DNA of 64,000 bases from Nitrospira sp. CR1.1 (GCA_014055465.1 WIAF01000002.1:372001-436000), one strand, 5' to 3'. Positions 37,392-46,867 are shown, counted from the first letter of the stretch. Numbers and translations: made by a program. Notes: generated by a model not told the origin, from the sequence alone.

Positions 37392-40300
37392 GGCTGCATA
37401 ACCGGCGCATCGTTCGACGTCTGAACCCTGCAAAGATCAGACGACGCCACTGTGTTGGTCTCATACCCGAAGAGATTTCCGGCCCAAGCCCAAGCCGGTT
37501 GATACCAGCGCAATCCGAGATTCTCCTCAACCCGGAAAATCCCCCATAATCCGCCGCCGAACATGAACCCTTCTTGCGTGCGGTAGAGATAGTCGCCCGA
37601 AACTTTACAGTCCCCGCCGGCCGTTGTCAGAATGTTCACGTCGCGGCCCGGCCCAATTCCTCCGGCCGATCCGACTCGCGTCAGACCATCTTGATTCCAT
37701 CCCATGGTTTTGGACGCATCGATCCATGGACTCGGCACCCAATCATGGCCGAACACCGTGAACGCATGTTGTCGTGGATGGCCTCCCGGATGCACCACCC
37801 GAAACCGCACCGGCTCTCCGGCCTTCGCGGTAAAGATCGGCGTTTCGGGGTCACAATATTTCTTGTTCGCAAAATCCGCCTCGCAGCGGAAGTGCGGCAC
37901 CGTTGAGCTCAAGACATTCGACCAATCGAACTGATTCATCGTCTCCGGATTATCGGCTGCACCGGCCCCTAATCGGGCCCAGAGCGGCTCTGTGCGATAG
38001 TTAAATCCCTTCTGCCCGGAGTCTTCGGAGTCATCCCCATTCCGAAGATTGGGAATGGGCTGGCCGTACTGCTGGACGCTCAGGTTGTCTTGATACAGCA
38101 GCACCATTTCTTTGAATCGATACAGCTTTCCAGAGTCCAGCTTGGGCTCAGTGGGACAGATCTGTTGTTTGAGATGCCTCCCCTGCCGGCCTGATGCCGA
38201 TTCCGGCTTCCAATAGGTCACCACCGCCTCGGCGGTACCCGTCGACGGCACAGTCTCCCAGTGCGAGCATTGCGGCTCGATGAGTAAGGCGCCAATCGCC
38301 CCATGCGACGCATGTTTGATGGCATCTCCCATATCCTGCAAGCCAATGGCCCCAAACTCATGCGGGATGCCGACAATGCGAGTTCCTTTCTTGTTGGTCA
38401 CGATGTCGCCGGCGTACCAGAGGTAGGTCTTGCTGGCGCCCGGCTCGACGGTGGAGTCATCATTGAGTCCCACGTGCGCTCCGTCGCTCTTCAGCAGGTT
38501 ATAGTCCACCAGCTGCGGATGTAATCCGACCCGGCTCGACGAACGTACCTGATTAAACGAGAAGCCCGGGACGACCGGTGGCACCATGTTGTAACTCCAG
38601 GTCTCCGGATGGTCTGGGCCATCCTGCATGACTGCAGGGAGATGATTGGTCAGGGTGACACGGATACAGTCCCCCGCCCGAGCGCGGAGAATGAGCGGCT
38701 CCGGCCGCTTACTCCCTGATCGCAACATGGCCTTCTCGCCGGACTCCACGAAAATAATTGCATGGGGATCCGCAATACCGAAATGTTCGTTGTAGACCAG
38801 CTTTCCGCCTGGCAACAGGTCCTTCGCCAGCCACGCTTCCACCTCGTACGAGCGGGACAGCAAGTCCTGACCGCCCTTCTGACAAAACGCCTCCAGCGCG
38901 TCGCTCGGAGCGGCGTTCGTTCCCGCCTCATCGCCGGCGGCATCGTCCGAGGCGTCCAGCAATTCGCGATCCAACAGCTCATCCAGGTTCTGCATGAACG
39001 CGGACGCCAGAACATCGTGCGTTTTCTCCGTATTGCCCGGCAAGCGAACAAGGCCCTGTTCATCCTCCGTACGGGAATAGACACGCATCAGTCCCCACTG
39101 ACCATCCCACAGATTGTCCGTCGCGGCCGATGAGTAAAGATGGTCGATTGATTTGTGCTTCCCCACTCCGCCGAACGATTTGTTTCCGTTGCTTCGGCCG
39201 AATGGCATAAAGTCGACCACGCGATCGTTGAATTCGAAATGCTCGGAAATCCCGATGGACTGGGCGTTCACGTAGCCTGTGTTCGGACTGTCCGGCTGGG
39301 CCAGCCATTTGGCTCCATGCATGGTGAATACATGTTGTTCCTCCTGGGCGCCCTGAATCAGCCGAATCTGGACATGATCGCCTTCATAAGCACGCAGGAG
39401 CGGTGTCGCCGGATCACCTGGCATACGTCCGTTACCGATGGGCTCGGTAAACAGACGCTCGTCTACGCTTTTTTGGTCTTTGTGAACGGTTGAACTGAAC
39501 ACATGCGCCAGATCGCCGCGCTCCTGATCGAGGGGCAACTGCTTGAACTGATTTCCGTCTGTGTCCTGCGTCCCGATGCGCAGCGGGATCGGTTCGTTCC
39601 TATAATTGATCAATTGCGTACCGGGATCTTTCGTCGAAATGCCTTCCGGTACTGGAATACGGCCTGGGAGAATAGGCGTCCGTAACCCGCCTTCGATCTG
39701 ACTCGGTGAGTTCACCGGTTGATTCTCCTTGTCGTAGACAATCGCAAAATCCGCAAAGGCCAGATTGAATTCCCGGCCGGTCCGATCGGCATCGACACTG
39801 CCCCTGGAATCGAGCGCGTCACTGCAGGCGATCCCGTTCTTACCTGGAGTAATACAGGCCTTGCCTTGATTCCGAACAATCACGTTCGCGGCGTACGAGG
39901 TCGGACCGCCGTCCTTGCGCCCATTCACCGGTTCAGGAACACCCGTAGCATCGGTTCCTCCCATCACTCGTCCATCCGGGAAATACCATTTCGAATTTCT
40001 CGGTTCGACGACCAGCGCGGCATAAAACCCGTGATGCTGGTGTGAACTGGGACCGAAATGGTCGTGCGTGAACACGGTGCGCATCGTGCGATCTTTGGTG
40101 CCTTTGTCGCCCGGCTTTCCGTTCAGCACCGGATCAGCCCACCACCGTTGCGTCGTGGTCTGCGCTCCACACCAAGGATGACCGATCGGATCGTGATCAT
40201 CAGCCTCTTTTCCGGTAATATCGCTGCACAGACCGCGGGCATCCCCTGCCATGGCGCCGTTCTCCGTTGCGCCAAGTTGCCCCTTGCGAAGAAAGAGCCG

Positions 40301-43300
40301 GTGGGTACGAGGCTTGAGCCGCTGCGCAGGACTTGTCTTGTTGTAGGCCTGAATTCGCTCCCGCACTTCATCGGCGGCCAAGGTGCCATCTTCATAATTC
40401 CATCCATTGCCCGATCCATCCGATGATGTGACGTCGAACTTCACGAGATGAATGTGCTGGCCGATCGTATCGGTCGGCGTATAGACCTGAAAATCATCCA
40501 GGTTGAGATTGCTCGGGATCAGATTCGTTGCGTGAAAGACCACGCATTCCCCTGACTGTGCTCGGAAGAAGAGCGGTTCGGTGGGACGATTGCCGTCCAA
40601 AGTTTCTTTGACATCGTGCTCCAAGACCGGGAAACGGGCTTGCGGATCATGCCAGCCCGATTTATTCACCGTCATATTCATTTGGATATAGACGGCACGG
40701 TACTCACGGGTCTTCACCTCATGAATCGAACCTTTCTCATCGACAAATTGCCTGGGACAGGGGTTTGAAAACGGAGCGCCGGATTCACCCTCTCCGCGTT
40801 TGGCCTCAATGACATTTCCGCCTCCGTTCACATGAAACAACACCCGTGTCCCGTGTGGATCGTCGCAGACACCGCTAGAAAGACAGGTCACATATCCAGG
40901 CGCCTCCCAGTTATAGGGAGTGTAGGTCCAACCCGGATCGCCAGGGCGAACTGCAGGAGCGCCGTTTACCTGAGCCATCCCGGCATGAAATTTCATCGCC
41001 TGTTTTTCCTCTGTCGTGCCGGCGGTCGCCATCACATCCAATTTCGCTGTAACCAATTCACGCGCCAACCCAACCAAATCCTTGTCGGTATTCTGCGTAG
41101 ATACCCGCGCGGCAATATGTGCCGACTGCTGTCGTCCCTTATCAAACAAGTCATCGTTCATGGGAGGAGCTTGTTTCATCTCCTTCGGCCCATGCGCGTC
41201 CAGGGCATCACGAACCGTGCCGCCCGCCACCACGTGACGACGGAGGGTACCGGCATCGTCCCCGCCTTCCAGATCGAGTGGCGGTTGCGGCGGCCGATGG
41301 CCGATTTCTCCGGCGATATAAAACGGATATCCCTGGAACTGCTTCGTGGGCATAGGAGGCAGCGCTGTCCTCGGTAACGGCACAATCGCCGGCGTGGGTG
41401 TACCCTCGGCAATGTCGTAATCCTTCAAACGGCGGTCTGGTCCGCCGTCTTCAAACACATCGTGGGTCCGCCAGAGCTCCCACATGCCTTGAGCGAAGTG
41501 AGGGTAGAGATGGCAGTGGAAAATGGAATCGCCCGGTCCGAGATTCCGGTTACCTGACCCGCCATAATGCACTTCGTACGAAAAGGTCGTGCCCGGGGAT
41601 ATCGTCTGTGAATCGAGATAATGAGACAGAGGGTCGTGTTTATCCTCCAGCCATTGGTGAGCGTGCAAATGGAACACATGGGTCTCCTTGGGGCCCGCGT
41701 GCATGTTTCGGAAACGCACCGGATCGCCAAGATAGGAATGATGGACATTGGACGGATCATCAGGATATCGCGCCTGCATGACAAACCGTCCGTCGCGGTC
41801 CTTCTTGTACCTCCCGTCTTTGTCCCGCTCGTACCCGACCACCATCGCCGGATCGCCATTGACCCAGGAGGTGAGGAAAAACTCTTCGAGTTTGCATTCC
41901 ACACAATCTCGCGCCGGCCCGAGCTTGTTCCGATTGGCCACGACCATGGATCCTACACCGGAGGCGCCATAGTTGATCCCCATGCCGTCGCGAAGCGAAC
42001 TCAGCGGACTACCTTCTTCTCTGATTTCATCGAAGGCCTGTACGGCGGTGATCTCATCATGAAAAATCACACTAAACTCCCGATACGGTCGACCGCAGGC
42101 ATTCCCTTCGCCCATTTTTTCGCAGCCGTTTTCCCGATCGATATCGATCACCGCATTCAGATCCGAATGGACGAGCTCGCATAGGCGGTTGTCTTGGGAC
42201 TGACACTTGAGCATGTTCAGGATCGGGTCGCCCGCATGCGGCCCACTTTTGTAGGCCGCCTCATAGTCGATGACCGGCTGACTGAATCGTGTCGGCTGCG
42301 TATGACTTGCGGCCTTCAAGTCTTCATGGGTCACCTGCGAGCGATACCACTTCGCACCTCTGGGCTGCACATTGATCGCCCCGAAGAGTCCTAACCCGAG
42401 CTGCCCGCCGTCTCCCTCTCCTCCGGCGGGCGCTCCCATGGAATAGAGGAAAAATGTCCCTTCCTTTTTGGCGTACCACGTGTACGTTCTGGTTTCACCG
42501 GGTGCCGCCAGGGCACAGAGATCTTTACCAAAATCGCTTCGGTTCGATGAACATCGGCCCTCGATCTTCTTCCCGCTTTGATCGTGCCATCCATTCCGGC
42601 CGATATTCGCCCCCTGTGAGTCGATGGACTCCACCAGACTCAATCCGTTGACATGCATGGAAGCATGCCGGGTAGACGGTTCGTCGCTATCACTGACGGA
42701 TGTCACTCGCGTATCCGGCCGGGTAAGCCGCTTTTCTGGGTCAAGCATGACTTCCTGGCCGTTCGTGTCCGGGGAAAGCAGGTTGGTGAAGGTGACTCGC
42801 AGGCAATCTCCTTCATTGGCCCGGAGCACCAGCGGACGAGGCCGCTTATCGGACCGCAATTTGACATTCCCGGCCAAACCGAGATCCGCAGGCCCATGCT
42901 GAGGAGAGATCGCTGTTTCTTTTTCGTCAGGCCAGTTATCCAGATCACCATTGAGCAGTTCCTTTTCGTCCGTTTGAACGACATCCCGCCGCAGTGCGTA
43001 CATGATGCCGGCCGGATTAAATGCACCGAACCGGTTGTAGTAATACACCTGGTCCAAGGCCACGACCTTGGCGGTGATGGTCCGTTCGCAGGCCGGCTTG
43101 ACCACCTGCTGGGATTCCGGCAGTTTCGGCTTGGCGCAGCCCCACCAGATGAGAGACAGGCTGAGAATCGCTACGGCGTTAGCTACCGCTCTGATTCGTG
43201 ACACATTCGGCTTCTGGCTGGGGCGAGCGACGAGAACTTCTCTGGGAGGCGTGTCTGCCTTTAATTGAGTGGGCACGGGAACGAATTCATCATCTCGCAT
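37388..43300 (-). CDS. Giant multicopper oxidase, permuted copper motifs
   Basis: 1970 residues, several times the length of a laccase. A hydrophobic anchor (38-53) ends in WWGC55, a possible but atypical lipobox; a membrane anchor is the alternative. Many cupredoxin domains follow. A full set of catalytic motifs is visible: site 3 THVFHLHAHQW (H541, H544, H546, H548), site 4 HCHLYPHFAQGM (H595, C596, H597, H601, M606), site 1 HIH (H949, H951), site 2 HDH (H1079, H1081) with HQHH after it. Order 3-4-1-2 differs from the classical 1-2-3-4. The last third (about 1300-1970) has degenerate cupredoxins. Very large multicopper oxidases are known as Mn(II) oxidases (MnxG, MofA); whether this one oxidises Mn, Fe, Cu or organics is unknown. 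GGAGA lies 8 nt before the ATG. Confidence 0.88.
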   Translation of the reverse strand: MRDDEFVPVPTQLKADTPPREVLVARPSQKPNVSRIRAVANAVAILSLSLIWWGCAKPKLPESQQVVKPACERTITAKVVALDQVYYYNRFGAFNPAGIMYALRRDVVQTDEKELLNGDLDNWPDEKETAISPQHGPADLGLAGNVKLRSDKRPRPLVLRANEGDCLRVTFTNLLSPDTNGQEVMLDPEKRLTRPDTRVTSVSDSDEPSTRHASMHVNGLSLVESIDSQGANIGRNGWHDQSGKKIEGRCSSNRSDFGKDLCALAAPGETRTYTWYAKKEGTFFLYSMGAPAGGEGDGGQLGLGLFGAINVQPRGAKWYRSQVTHEDLKAASHTQPTRFSQPVIDYEAAYKSGPHAGDPILNMLKCQSQDNRLCELVHSDLNAVIDIDRENGCEKMGEGNACGRPYREFSVIFHDEITAVQAFDEIREEGSPLSSLRDGMGINYGASGVGSMVVANRNKLGPARDCVECKLEEFFLTSWVNGDPAMVVGYERDKDGRYKKDRDGRFVMQARYPDDPSNVHHSYLGDPVRFRNMHAGPKETHVFHLHAHQWLEDKHDPLSHYLDSQTISPGTTFSYEVHYGGSGNRNLGPGDSIFHCHLYPHFAQGMWELWRTHDVFEDGGPDRRLKDYDIAEGTPTPAIVPLPRTALPPMPTKQFQGYPFYIAGEIGHRPPQPPLDLEGGDDAGTLRRHVVAGGTVRDALDAHGPKEMKQAPPMNDDLFDKGRQQSAHIAARVSTQNTDKDLVGLARELVTAKLDVMATAGTTEEKQAMKFHAGMAQVNGAPAVRPGDPGWTYTPYNWEAPGYVTCLSSGVCDDPHGTRVLFHVNGGGNVIEAKRGEGESGAPFSNPCPRQFVDEKGSIHEVKTREYRAVYIQMNMTVNKSGWHDPQARFPVLEHDVKETLDGNRPTEPLFFRAQSGECVVFHATNLIPSNLNLDDFQVYTPTDTIGQHIHLVKFDVTSSDGSGNGWNYEDGTLAADEVRERIQAYNKTSPAQRLKPRTHRLFLRKGQLGATENGAMAGDARGLCSDITGKEADDHDPIGHPWCGAQTTTQRWWADPVLNGKPGDKGTKDRTMRTVFTHDHFGPSSHQHHGFYAALVVEPRNSKWYFPDGRVMGGTDATGVPEPVNGRKDGGPTSYAANVIVRNQGKACITPGKNGIACSDALDSRGSVDADRTGREFNLAFADFAIVYDKENQPVNSPSQIEGGLRTPILPGRIPVPEGISTKDPGTQLINYRNEPIPLRIGTQDTDGNQFKQLPLDQERGDLAHVFSSTVHKDQKSVDERLFTEPIGNGRMPGDPATPLLRAYEGDHVQIRLIQGAQEEQHVFTMHGAKWLAQPDSPNTGYVNAQSIGISEHFEFNDRVVDFMPFGRSNGNKSFGGVGKHKSIDHLYSSAATDNLWDGQWGLMRVYSRTEDEQGLVRLPGNTEKTHDVLASAFMQNLDELLDRELLDASDDAAGDEAGTNAAPSDALEAFCQKGGQDLLSRSYEVEAWLAKDLLPGGKLVYNEHFGIADPHAIIFVESGEKAMLRSGSKRPEPLILRARAGDCIRVTLTNHLPAVMQDGPDHPETWSYNMVPPVVPGFSFNQVRSSSRVGLHPQLVDYNLLKSDGAHVGLNDDSTVEPGASKTYLWYAGDIVTNKKGTRIVGIPHEFGAIGLQDMGDAIKHASHGAIGALLIEPQCSHWETVPSTGTAEAVVTYWKPESASGRQGRHLKQQICPTEPKLDSGKLYRFKEMVLLYQDNLSVQQYGQPIPNLRNGDDSEDSGQKGFNYRTEPLWARLGAGAADNPETMNQFDWSNVLSSTVPHFRCEADFANKKYCDPETPIFTAKAGEPVRFRVVHPGGHPRQHAFTVFGHDWVPSPWIDASKTMGWNQDGLTRVGSAGGIGPGRDVNILTTAGGDCKVSGDYLYRTQEGFMFGGGLWGIFRVEENLGLRWYQPAWAWAGNLFGYETNTVASSDLCRVQTSNDAPVMQP

Positions 43301-43340
43301 GGTCTAGGTCTCCACTGGCCTCATTGTTGAGGATCACACA

Positions 43341-44897
43341 CTATTGCGTGCAGGAAAACGTCGGCGTTGCGACTCCCGGCCAAGGGGTCAGGCGGGGAAT
43401 ATTGGGCAACCCGCTGTCCGGCAGCGCCCACCCGTTCGCGAGGAAGGCCAAACATTGAAAATTCAGCGCGGGCTGAGCGCCCCCTTGCACGCCTGTTGGT
43501 TCCGGGAAAATATACTCCCCGACCGGGGCGACATAGATGCCGGCTATCAGCCCATGAGCGGCTTTGGGTACGCTCGGCACATTGCTGCCGTCCGGTAACG
43601 GCGTAGGATCGTCAATGCGCACCATCAGCTCGCGCGTAGCTCCTTTCAAATTTCCGTTGAAATCGAAGAGCGCAGCGGCCGTCAATGGTGGGACGTAGCG
43701 GAACCGTCCAAAGACGGCTTGGTCTTTTTCCGTGCTATGCAGCAACCGCACCCTGGGGACCCCGCCTGGCGCGACGTCCACAGCATAGACGCTGACGCGA
43801 CGGCTTGGATCCGTCGTGAAGCCTTCGACTTTCAAGCGGTCCTGGCATTCGGCAGCCGCGCCGCAATCCGCGACCGGCCCCCTCGTTCCAAGCAGGGATT
43901 CCTCCAGGCTGACATAGGCACGTCCACCGGGTTTGGTATAGATGCCGACATTCACCACCAACGTATGCACCGATACAAAATCCGCTCCCTGTGCATCACG
44001 AGCCCTCGTGCCCGAGAAGGTAATGTAGTCGCCGACTCTCACCGGCGCCTGCCTATTCGCATCACACAGCGGGCAGGCCTTAATCGCGTTATTTCCAAAT
44101 TTAATCGGCGGCACGAGATCGACGGAGTCCATGACGAAGGTGAGCTCCACCGGTCGATTTTGACTGGGACATTGCGCATCGTTCACCAAGCGCGGCACGC
44201 ACATCGGGAAACCGGTCAGCGCATGCACCGTGGGATTGCCCTGGTCGACTGTAAAACGCGGATCCGGGTAGCGAGAGTTCGGATCATCCATACCAACTGG
44301 TGGCGGCGCCGGATTCGGCTTGCCGTACCGTCCGTCTCCCGCAAAAGGGTCCGAGGCATCCAATGCGGGATCATTCAGACGAATACGCGTATCACCGCCG
44401 CCACACGCCACTGCTGTCGAACTTCCCCCCACACACATCATGCCGGTCGCGGTATCGATGTGATGGATGAAGCCAGCGCCGGTATTCAACGATTGCTGTG
44501 AGATGCTGACTAGCCCGGCAATATAGAGGCCATTCACAATATTCCCGCTCACATCGGCCTCAAATGCCGCCAGTGGAGGAAACTTATCGCTCAGTGCGAG
44601 CCCGGATTCTCCATACTTTTTTGAGACGCCCTGCGCCTTATCGAACAGCTGTTGCGCAGTGAAATAGGCCGCCGGCAATTGGATCACGAGATTCTTCGGC
44701 AGCACCACATCCACACCATTCACGGTAAGCTTGGCACCGGATAGAGGATCTGCTGGGTTATCAAGCGTGAAGCGTTGAATGTGTCCAACGATCTGAAACG
44801 GGGTCACGGCCTGCGAGAGCGCGTCGCTTGGCTGGGTCATTCCGGCTAAGACAAGTACACCTATCATCCATAGGGTGACAGTGGACAGTACACGCAT
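43341..44897 (-). CDS. Cys-rich secreted protein of the oxidase operon
   Basis: 518 residues with a signal peptide (1-29; core LWMIGVLVLAGM) and GGAGGA six bases before the ATG. The mature protein has about a dozen cysteines, in pairs such as CPLC, CGAAAEC and CVGGSSTAVAC, and beta-rich segments with Asp/Asn/Gly-rich loops (DASDPFAGDGRYG). No family is recognised and no CXXCH is present. It is the first gene of the operon, 40 bp before the giant oxidase, and so is probably its secreted partner, a substrate-binding or matrix protein. That role rests on position only. Confidence 0.75.
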   Translation of the reverse strand: MRVLSTVTLWMIGVLVLAGMTQPSDALSQAVTPFQIVGHIQRFTLDNPADPLSGAKLTVNGVDVVLPKNLVIQLPAAYFTAQQLFDKAQGVSKKYGESGLALSDKFPPLAAFEADVSGNIVNGLYIAGLVSISQQSLNTGAGFIHHIDTATGMMCVGGSSTAVACGGGDTRIRLNDPALDASDPFAGDGRYGKPNPAPPPVGMDDPNSRYPDPRFTVDQGNPTVHALTGFPMCVPRLVNDAQCPSQNRPVELTFVMDSVDLVPPIKFGNNAIKACPLCDANRQAPVRVGDYITFSGTRARDAQGADFVSVHTLVVNVGIYTKPGGRAYVSLEESLLGTRGPVADCGAAAECQDRLKVEGFTTDPSRRVSVYAVDVAPGGVPRVRLLHSTEKDQAVFGRFRYVPPLTAAALFDFNGNLKGATRELMVRIDDPTPLPDGSNVPSVPKAAHGLIAGIYVAPVGEYIFPEPTGVQGGAQPALNFQCLAFLANGWALPDSGLPNIPRLTPWPGVATPTFSCTQ

Positions 44898-45463
44898 CGA
44901 GAATCCTCCTCCTGGAAACAGACGGCACTTAGCTCAATGATCACATGACATCGAGGCCCGGGAAACAGCAATCCGCACGAACAATGCACGCAGAGGATCA
45001 CCACCTAGTCCGCCTTCTTCATGAGCCCTTCTGCTGTACTCGCCGATTCACTGCTGCGACGGGCCTTCGGCCGGCGGGCTAGTCTTATCTAGGCCGGGCA
45101 CGAGATACCAGATTGCACAATACTTGCCAAGCCATTTTCCGTCAGTCGGACGAAAAAATACCGAGGCAAATATTACGTGGACTGAGCGTGCCCCTCATCA
45201 GAGCCATGGAACTGCGAGTTACACGTATGCACCAATGATCTGACTGGCGCGTCGCTTCCGCGTTCGTCATGGTGAATGTGGATGACTTCGGACGAGACCC
45301 AGAGGATGCACAAGGCCGCTTGAGGGTGGGAACCGTATCTTATCGATTTGGATACAAGGCAGTATTGGTATGGATACAGAAAGGATTGACTCGGCGTGTC
45401 TCTTGCCAGACAGCGCGTCCTTCTTTGGGCGACTGACTCTCGTCGAACGTAACGTCAGGGCTC
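44898..45463 (-). other. Upstream region of the copper-oxidase operon
   Basis: 566 bp without a convincing gene. It contains the sigma-54-like site at 45113-45130 and, just upstream of that on the minus strand, a short dyad (TCCG-N5-CGGA near 45140) that could bind an activator. A 55-codon plus-strand frame at 45269-45436 was seen but has no good ribosome site. Confidence 0.45.
45113..45130 (-). promoter_or_regulatory. Sigma-54-like promoter of the copper-oxidase operon
   Basis: The minus strand reads TTGGCAAGTATTGTGCAA: GG and GC are separated by exactly 10 bp and the -24 element TGGCA and -12 element TGCA are close to consensus. It lies about 215 nt before the first gene, leaving a long leader. 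Confidence 0.5.
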
Positions 45464-45823
45464 TCAGTATTTTTTCCTGAATTGTGGCGGCGCGTGTGGC
45501 GGCGGCGAAGGACGTGCTCCCGGCATGCTCGATGGTGGACGTGCGGCACCGAAGCCCCCATACCCACCGTACCAACCAAATCCCAGGGGCCCGTACGGAA
45601 CGCCATAATATCCGAGCGGTCCCCCCCAATACCCGGCCCCATACCCAATGCCATATCCGTATCCTGGGCCAGGCCAATAGGAATAATTTTGGGCGCCCGC
45701 ATATCCGGGGTCGAGCATGAAGTCTTGCTGCGCGAGCCGTTGCGTCTGGTGTACCGACTGGGCGCAGGCCGACATGAATACCAGGATCCCCAGCGCCATG
45801 GCGGTGCATGCGCATTGGCGCAT
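45464..45823 (-). CDS. Gly/Tyr-rich outer-membrane lipoprotein
   Basis: 119 residues from the ATG at 45823 (GGAG eight bases upstream). The N-terminus has a lipobox (LVFMSAC), so the mature protein starts at an acylated Cys. The middle is a low-complexity run rich in Gly, Tyr, Trp and Pro (GYGYGIGYGAGYWGG), and the C-terminus is Pro-rich and ends QFRKKY. It may be a surface or cell-wall-associated structural lipoprotein. A broken paralogue lies immediately upstream. In-frame ATG 45862 is an alternative start but would place extra charged residues before the lipid signal. Confidence 0.65.
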   Translation of the reverse strand: MRQCACTAMALGILVFMSACAQSVHQTQRLAQQDFMLDPGYAGAQNYSYWPGPGYGYGIGYGAGYWGGPLGYYGVPYGPLGFGWYGGYGGFGAARPPSSMPGARPSPPPHAPPQFRKKY

Positions 45824-45884
45824 ACGTGCCGCTCCAAACCGATCTACAATGTGTCTGCCCATAGCGTCCGTGACCCTATTCGGC

Positions 45885-46184
45885 TCAATACTTCTTCTGA
45901 AACTGTGGCGGCGCGTTGTCCGGCGGAGCCGGGCGAGATGCTGGCGCAGTTGATGATTGATGACTACCCGCGTAACCGCCGCCATACCACCCGTAGCCGG
46001 AGCCGTAGTATCCGAACGGATTCCACCAATATCCTGCTCTCCCGTAGGCTGATCCGTCTGAAAACCCGGCATGGGACCGGCTATTCCATACTTCCTTCCG
46101 CTACCCCTGGTGCAGCGACTCTGCGCACCCTGCTGTCAACACCAGGATGCCTGTCGCAACGGAGCAGCCAACGAATCGCATCAT
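45885..46184 (-). pseudogene. Paralogous Gly/Tyr lipoprotein gene with in-frame TAG
   Basis: From ATG 46184 (AGGAGA upstream) the frame encodes a good lipoprotein signal (ILVLTAGC lipobox) and then, at codon 28, TAG (46101-46103). Reading continues in the same frame for 71 more codons to TGA at 45885 and gives a protein like the downstream lipoprotein: Gly/Tyr-rich middle (GYYGSGYGWYGGGY), Pro-rich tail and the ending PPQFQKKY. In the alignment the stop falls where the paralogue has Gln (CAG in many codon choices), so a single C-to-T change explains it. No frameshift is needed. It could be a young pseudogene, a read-through site or a sequencing error. Confidence 0.7.
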
Positions 46185-46196
46185 GGCAAGGCTCTC

Positions 46197-46850
46197 CTAA
46201 AAGTGATAGGCCAGGCCCATGAACAGCTGATGGGCTCGATAGGTACCGTCGAAACCACCGACCGGCCCGAACGCGCCGCCGAAGCGAAACGTCGAATCGG
46301 TGTATTTATATTCGGTAAACAACGCCACCCTCGGGGTGACGAACGCGCGGATACCCACCAGTACATTGGCACCGATCGACACCTGCGTATCGCTCTCCGT
46401 GGTCGAAGATCGGCCAAGATGCGCCACCAGCAGGGCCGGTCCACCACCGATATACGGCTGCCAGGTCAGACCAGGATAGCGAAGGATGACGCTGGGGCCG
46501 ATGTTGGTCACGGAGAGGTGAATGCCCGGCACATCGTCGAGATTCTTAATATGCGGGGTACTGTGGGAAACATCCACTTCGAGTCCCAGAATCCCATGAT
46601 TGGGAAACCATCCTAATTTGCCGCCGAACGCGGGACTGGTTTTCAGATTGAAGTTAGGGGCCTCCAACCCGGCGAGGGAGCCGCTCCCTCGAACATTCCG
46701 GATGGGATCGGCGAAGTTCACGCCCAGCTGGGCGGCCGCATACCATTCCGCTCTGGTCGAGACAGGCGCGAGGAGGAGTAGGGACACAGACAATACTCCT
46801 GCGAACCCACTGCGTAGACATGTCATCCACACCATGGTGGCTTGCTCCAT
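46197..46850 (-). CDS. Small outer-membrane beta-barrel protein
   Basis: Up to 217 residues with a signal peptide (core GFAGVLSVSLLLLAPVSTRA) and an OmpA/OmpW-like eight-stranded barrel pattern: AAQLGVNFADP, FGGKLGWFP, LGLEVDVSHS, PYIGGGPALLV, VLVGIRAFVTP, ALFTEYKYTD and a terminal strand ending YHF. Such proteins often have no known function. ATGs at 46850, 46835 (GGAG at suitable distance) and 46826 are all possible. The broken lipoprotein gene starts 12 bp after the stop, so barrel and lipoproteins form one transcript. Confidence 0.75.
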   Translation of the reverse strand: MEQATMVWMTCLRSGFAGVLSVSLLLLAPVSTRAEWYAAAQLGVNFADPIRNVRGSGSLAGLEAPNFNLKTSPAFGGKLGWFPNHGILGLEVDVSHSTPHIKNLDDVPGIHLSVTNIGPSVILRYPGLTWQPYIGGGPALLVAHLGRSSTTESDTQVSIGANVLVGIRAFVTPRVALFTEYKYTDSTFRFGGAFGPVGGFDGTYRAHQLFMGLAYHF

Positions 46851-46867
46851 GGGCGAGGCCTACCCTG

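Noticed and set aside
42653-43201. 182-codon plus-strand ORF inside the giant oxidase gene
   Set aside because: Antisense shadow of a GC-rich gene; no start signals and no recognisable domain.
45269-45436. 55-codon plus-strand ORF starting MVNVDDFGRD in the gap upstream of the copper-oxidase operon
   Set aside because: No ribosome site, no promoter, unusual composition at its end; kept only as a note in the intergenic entry.
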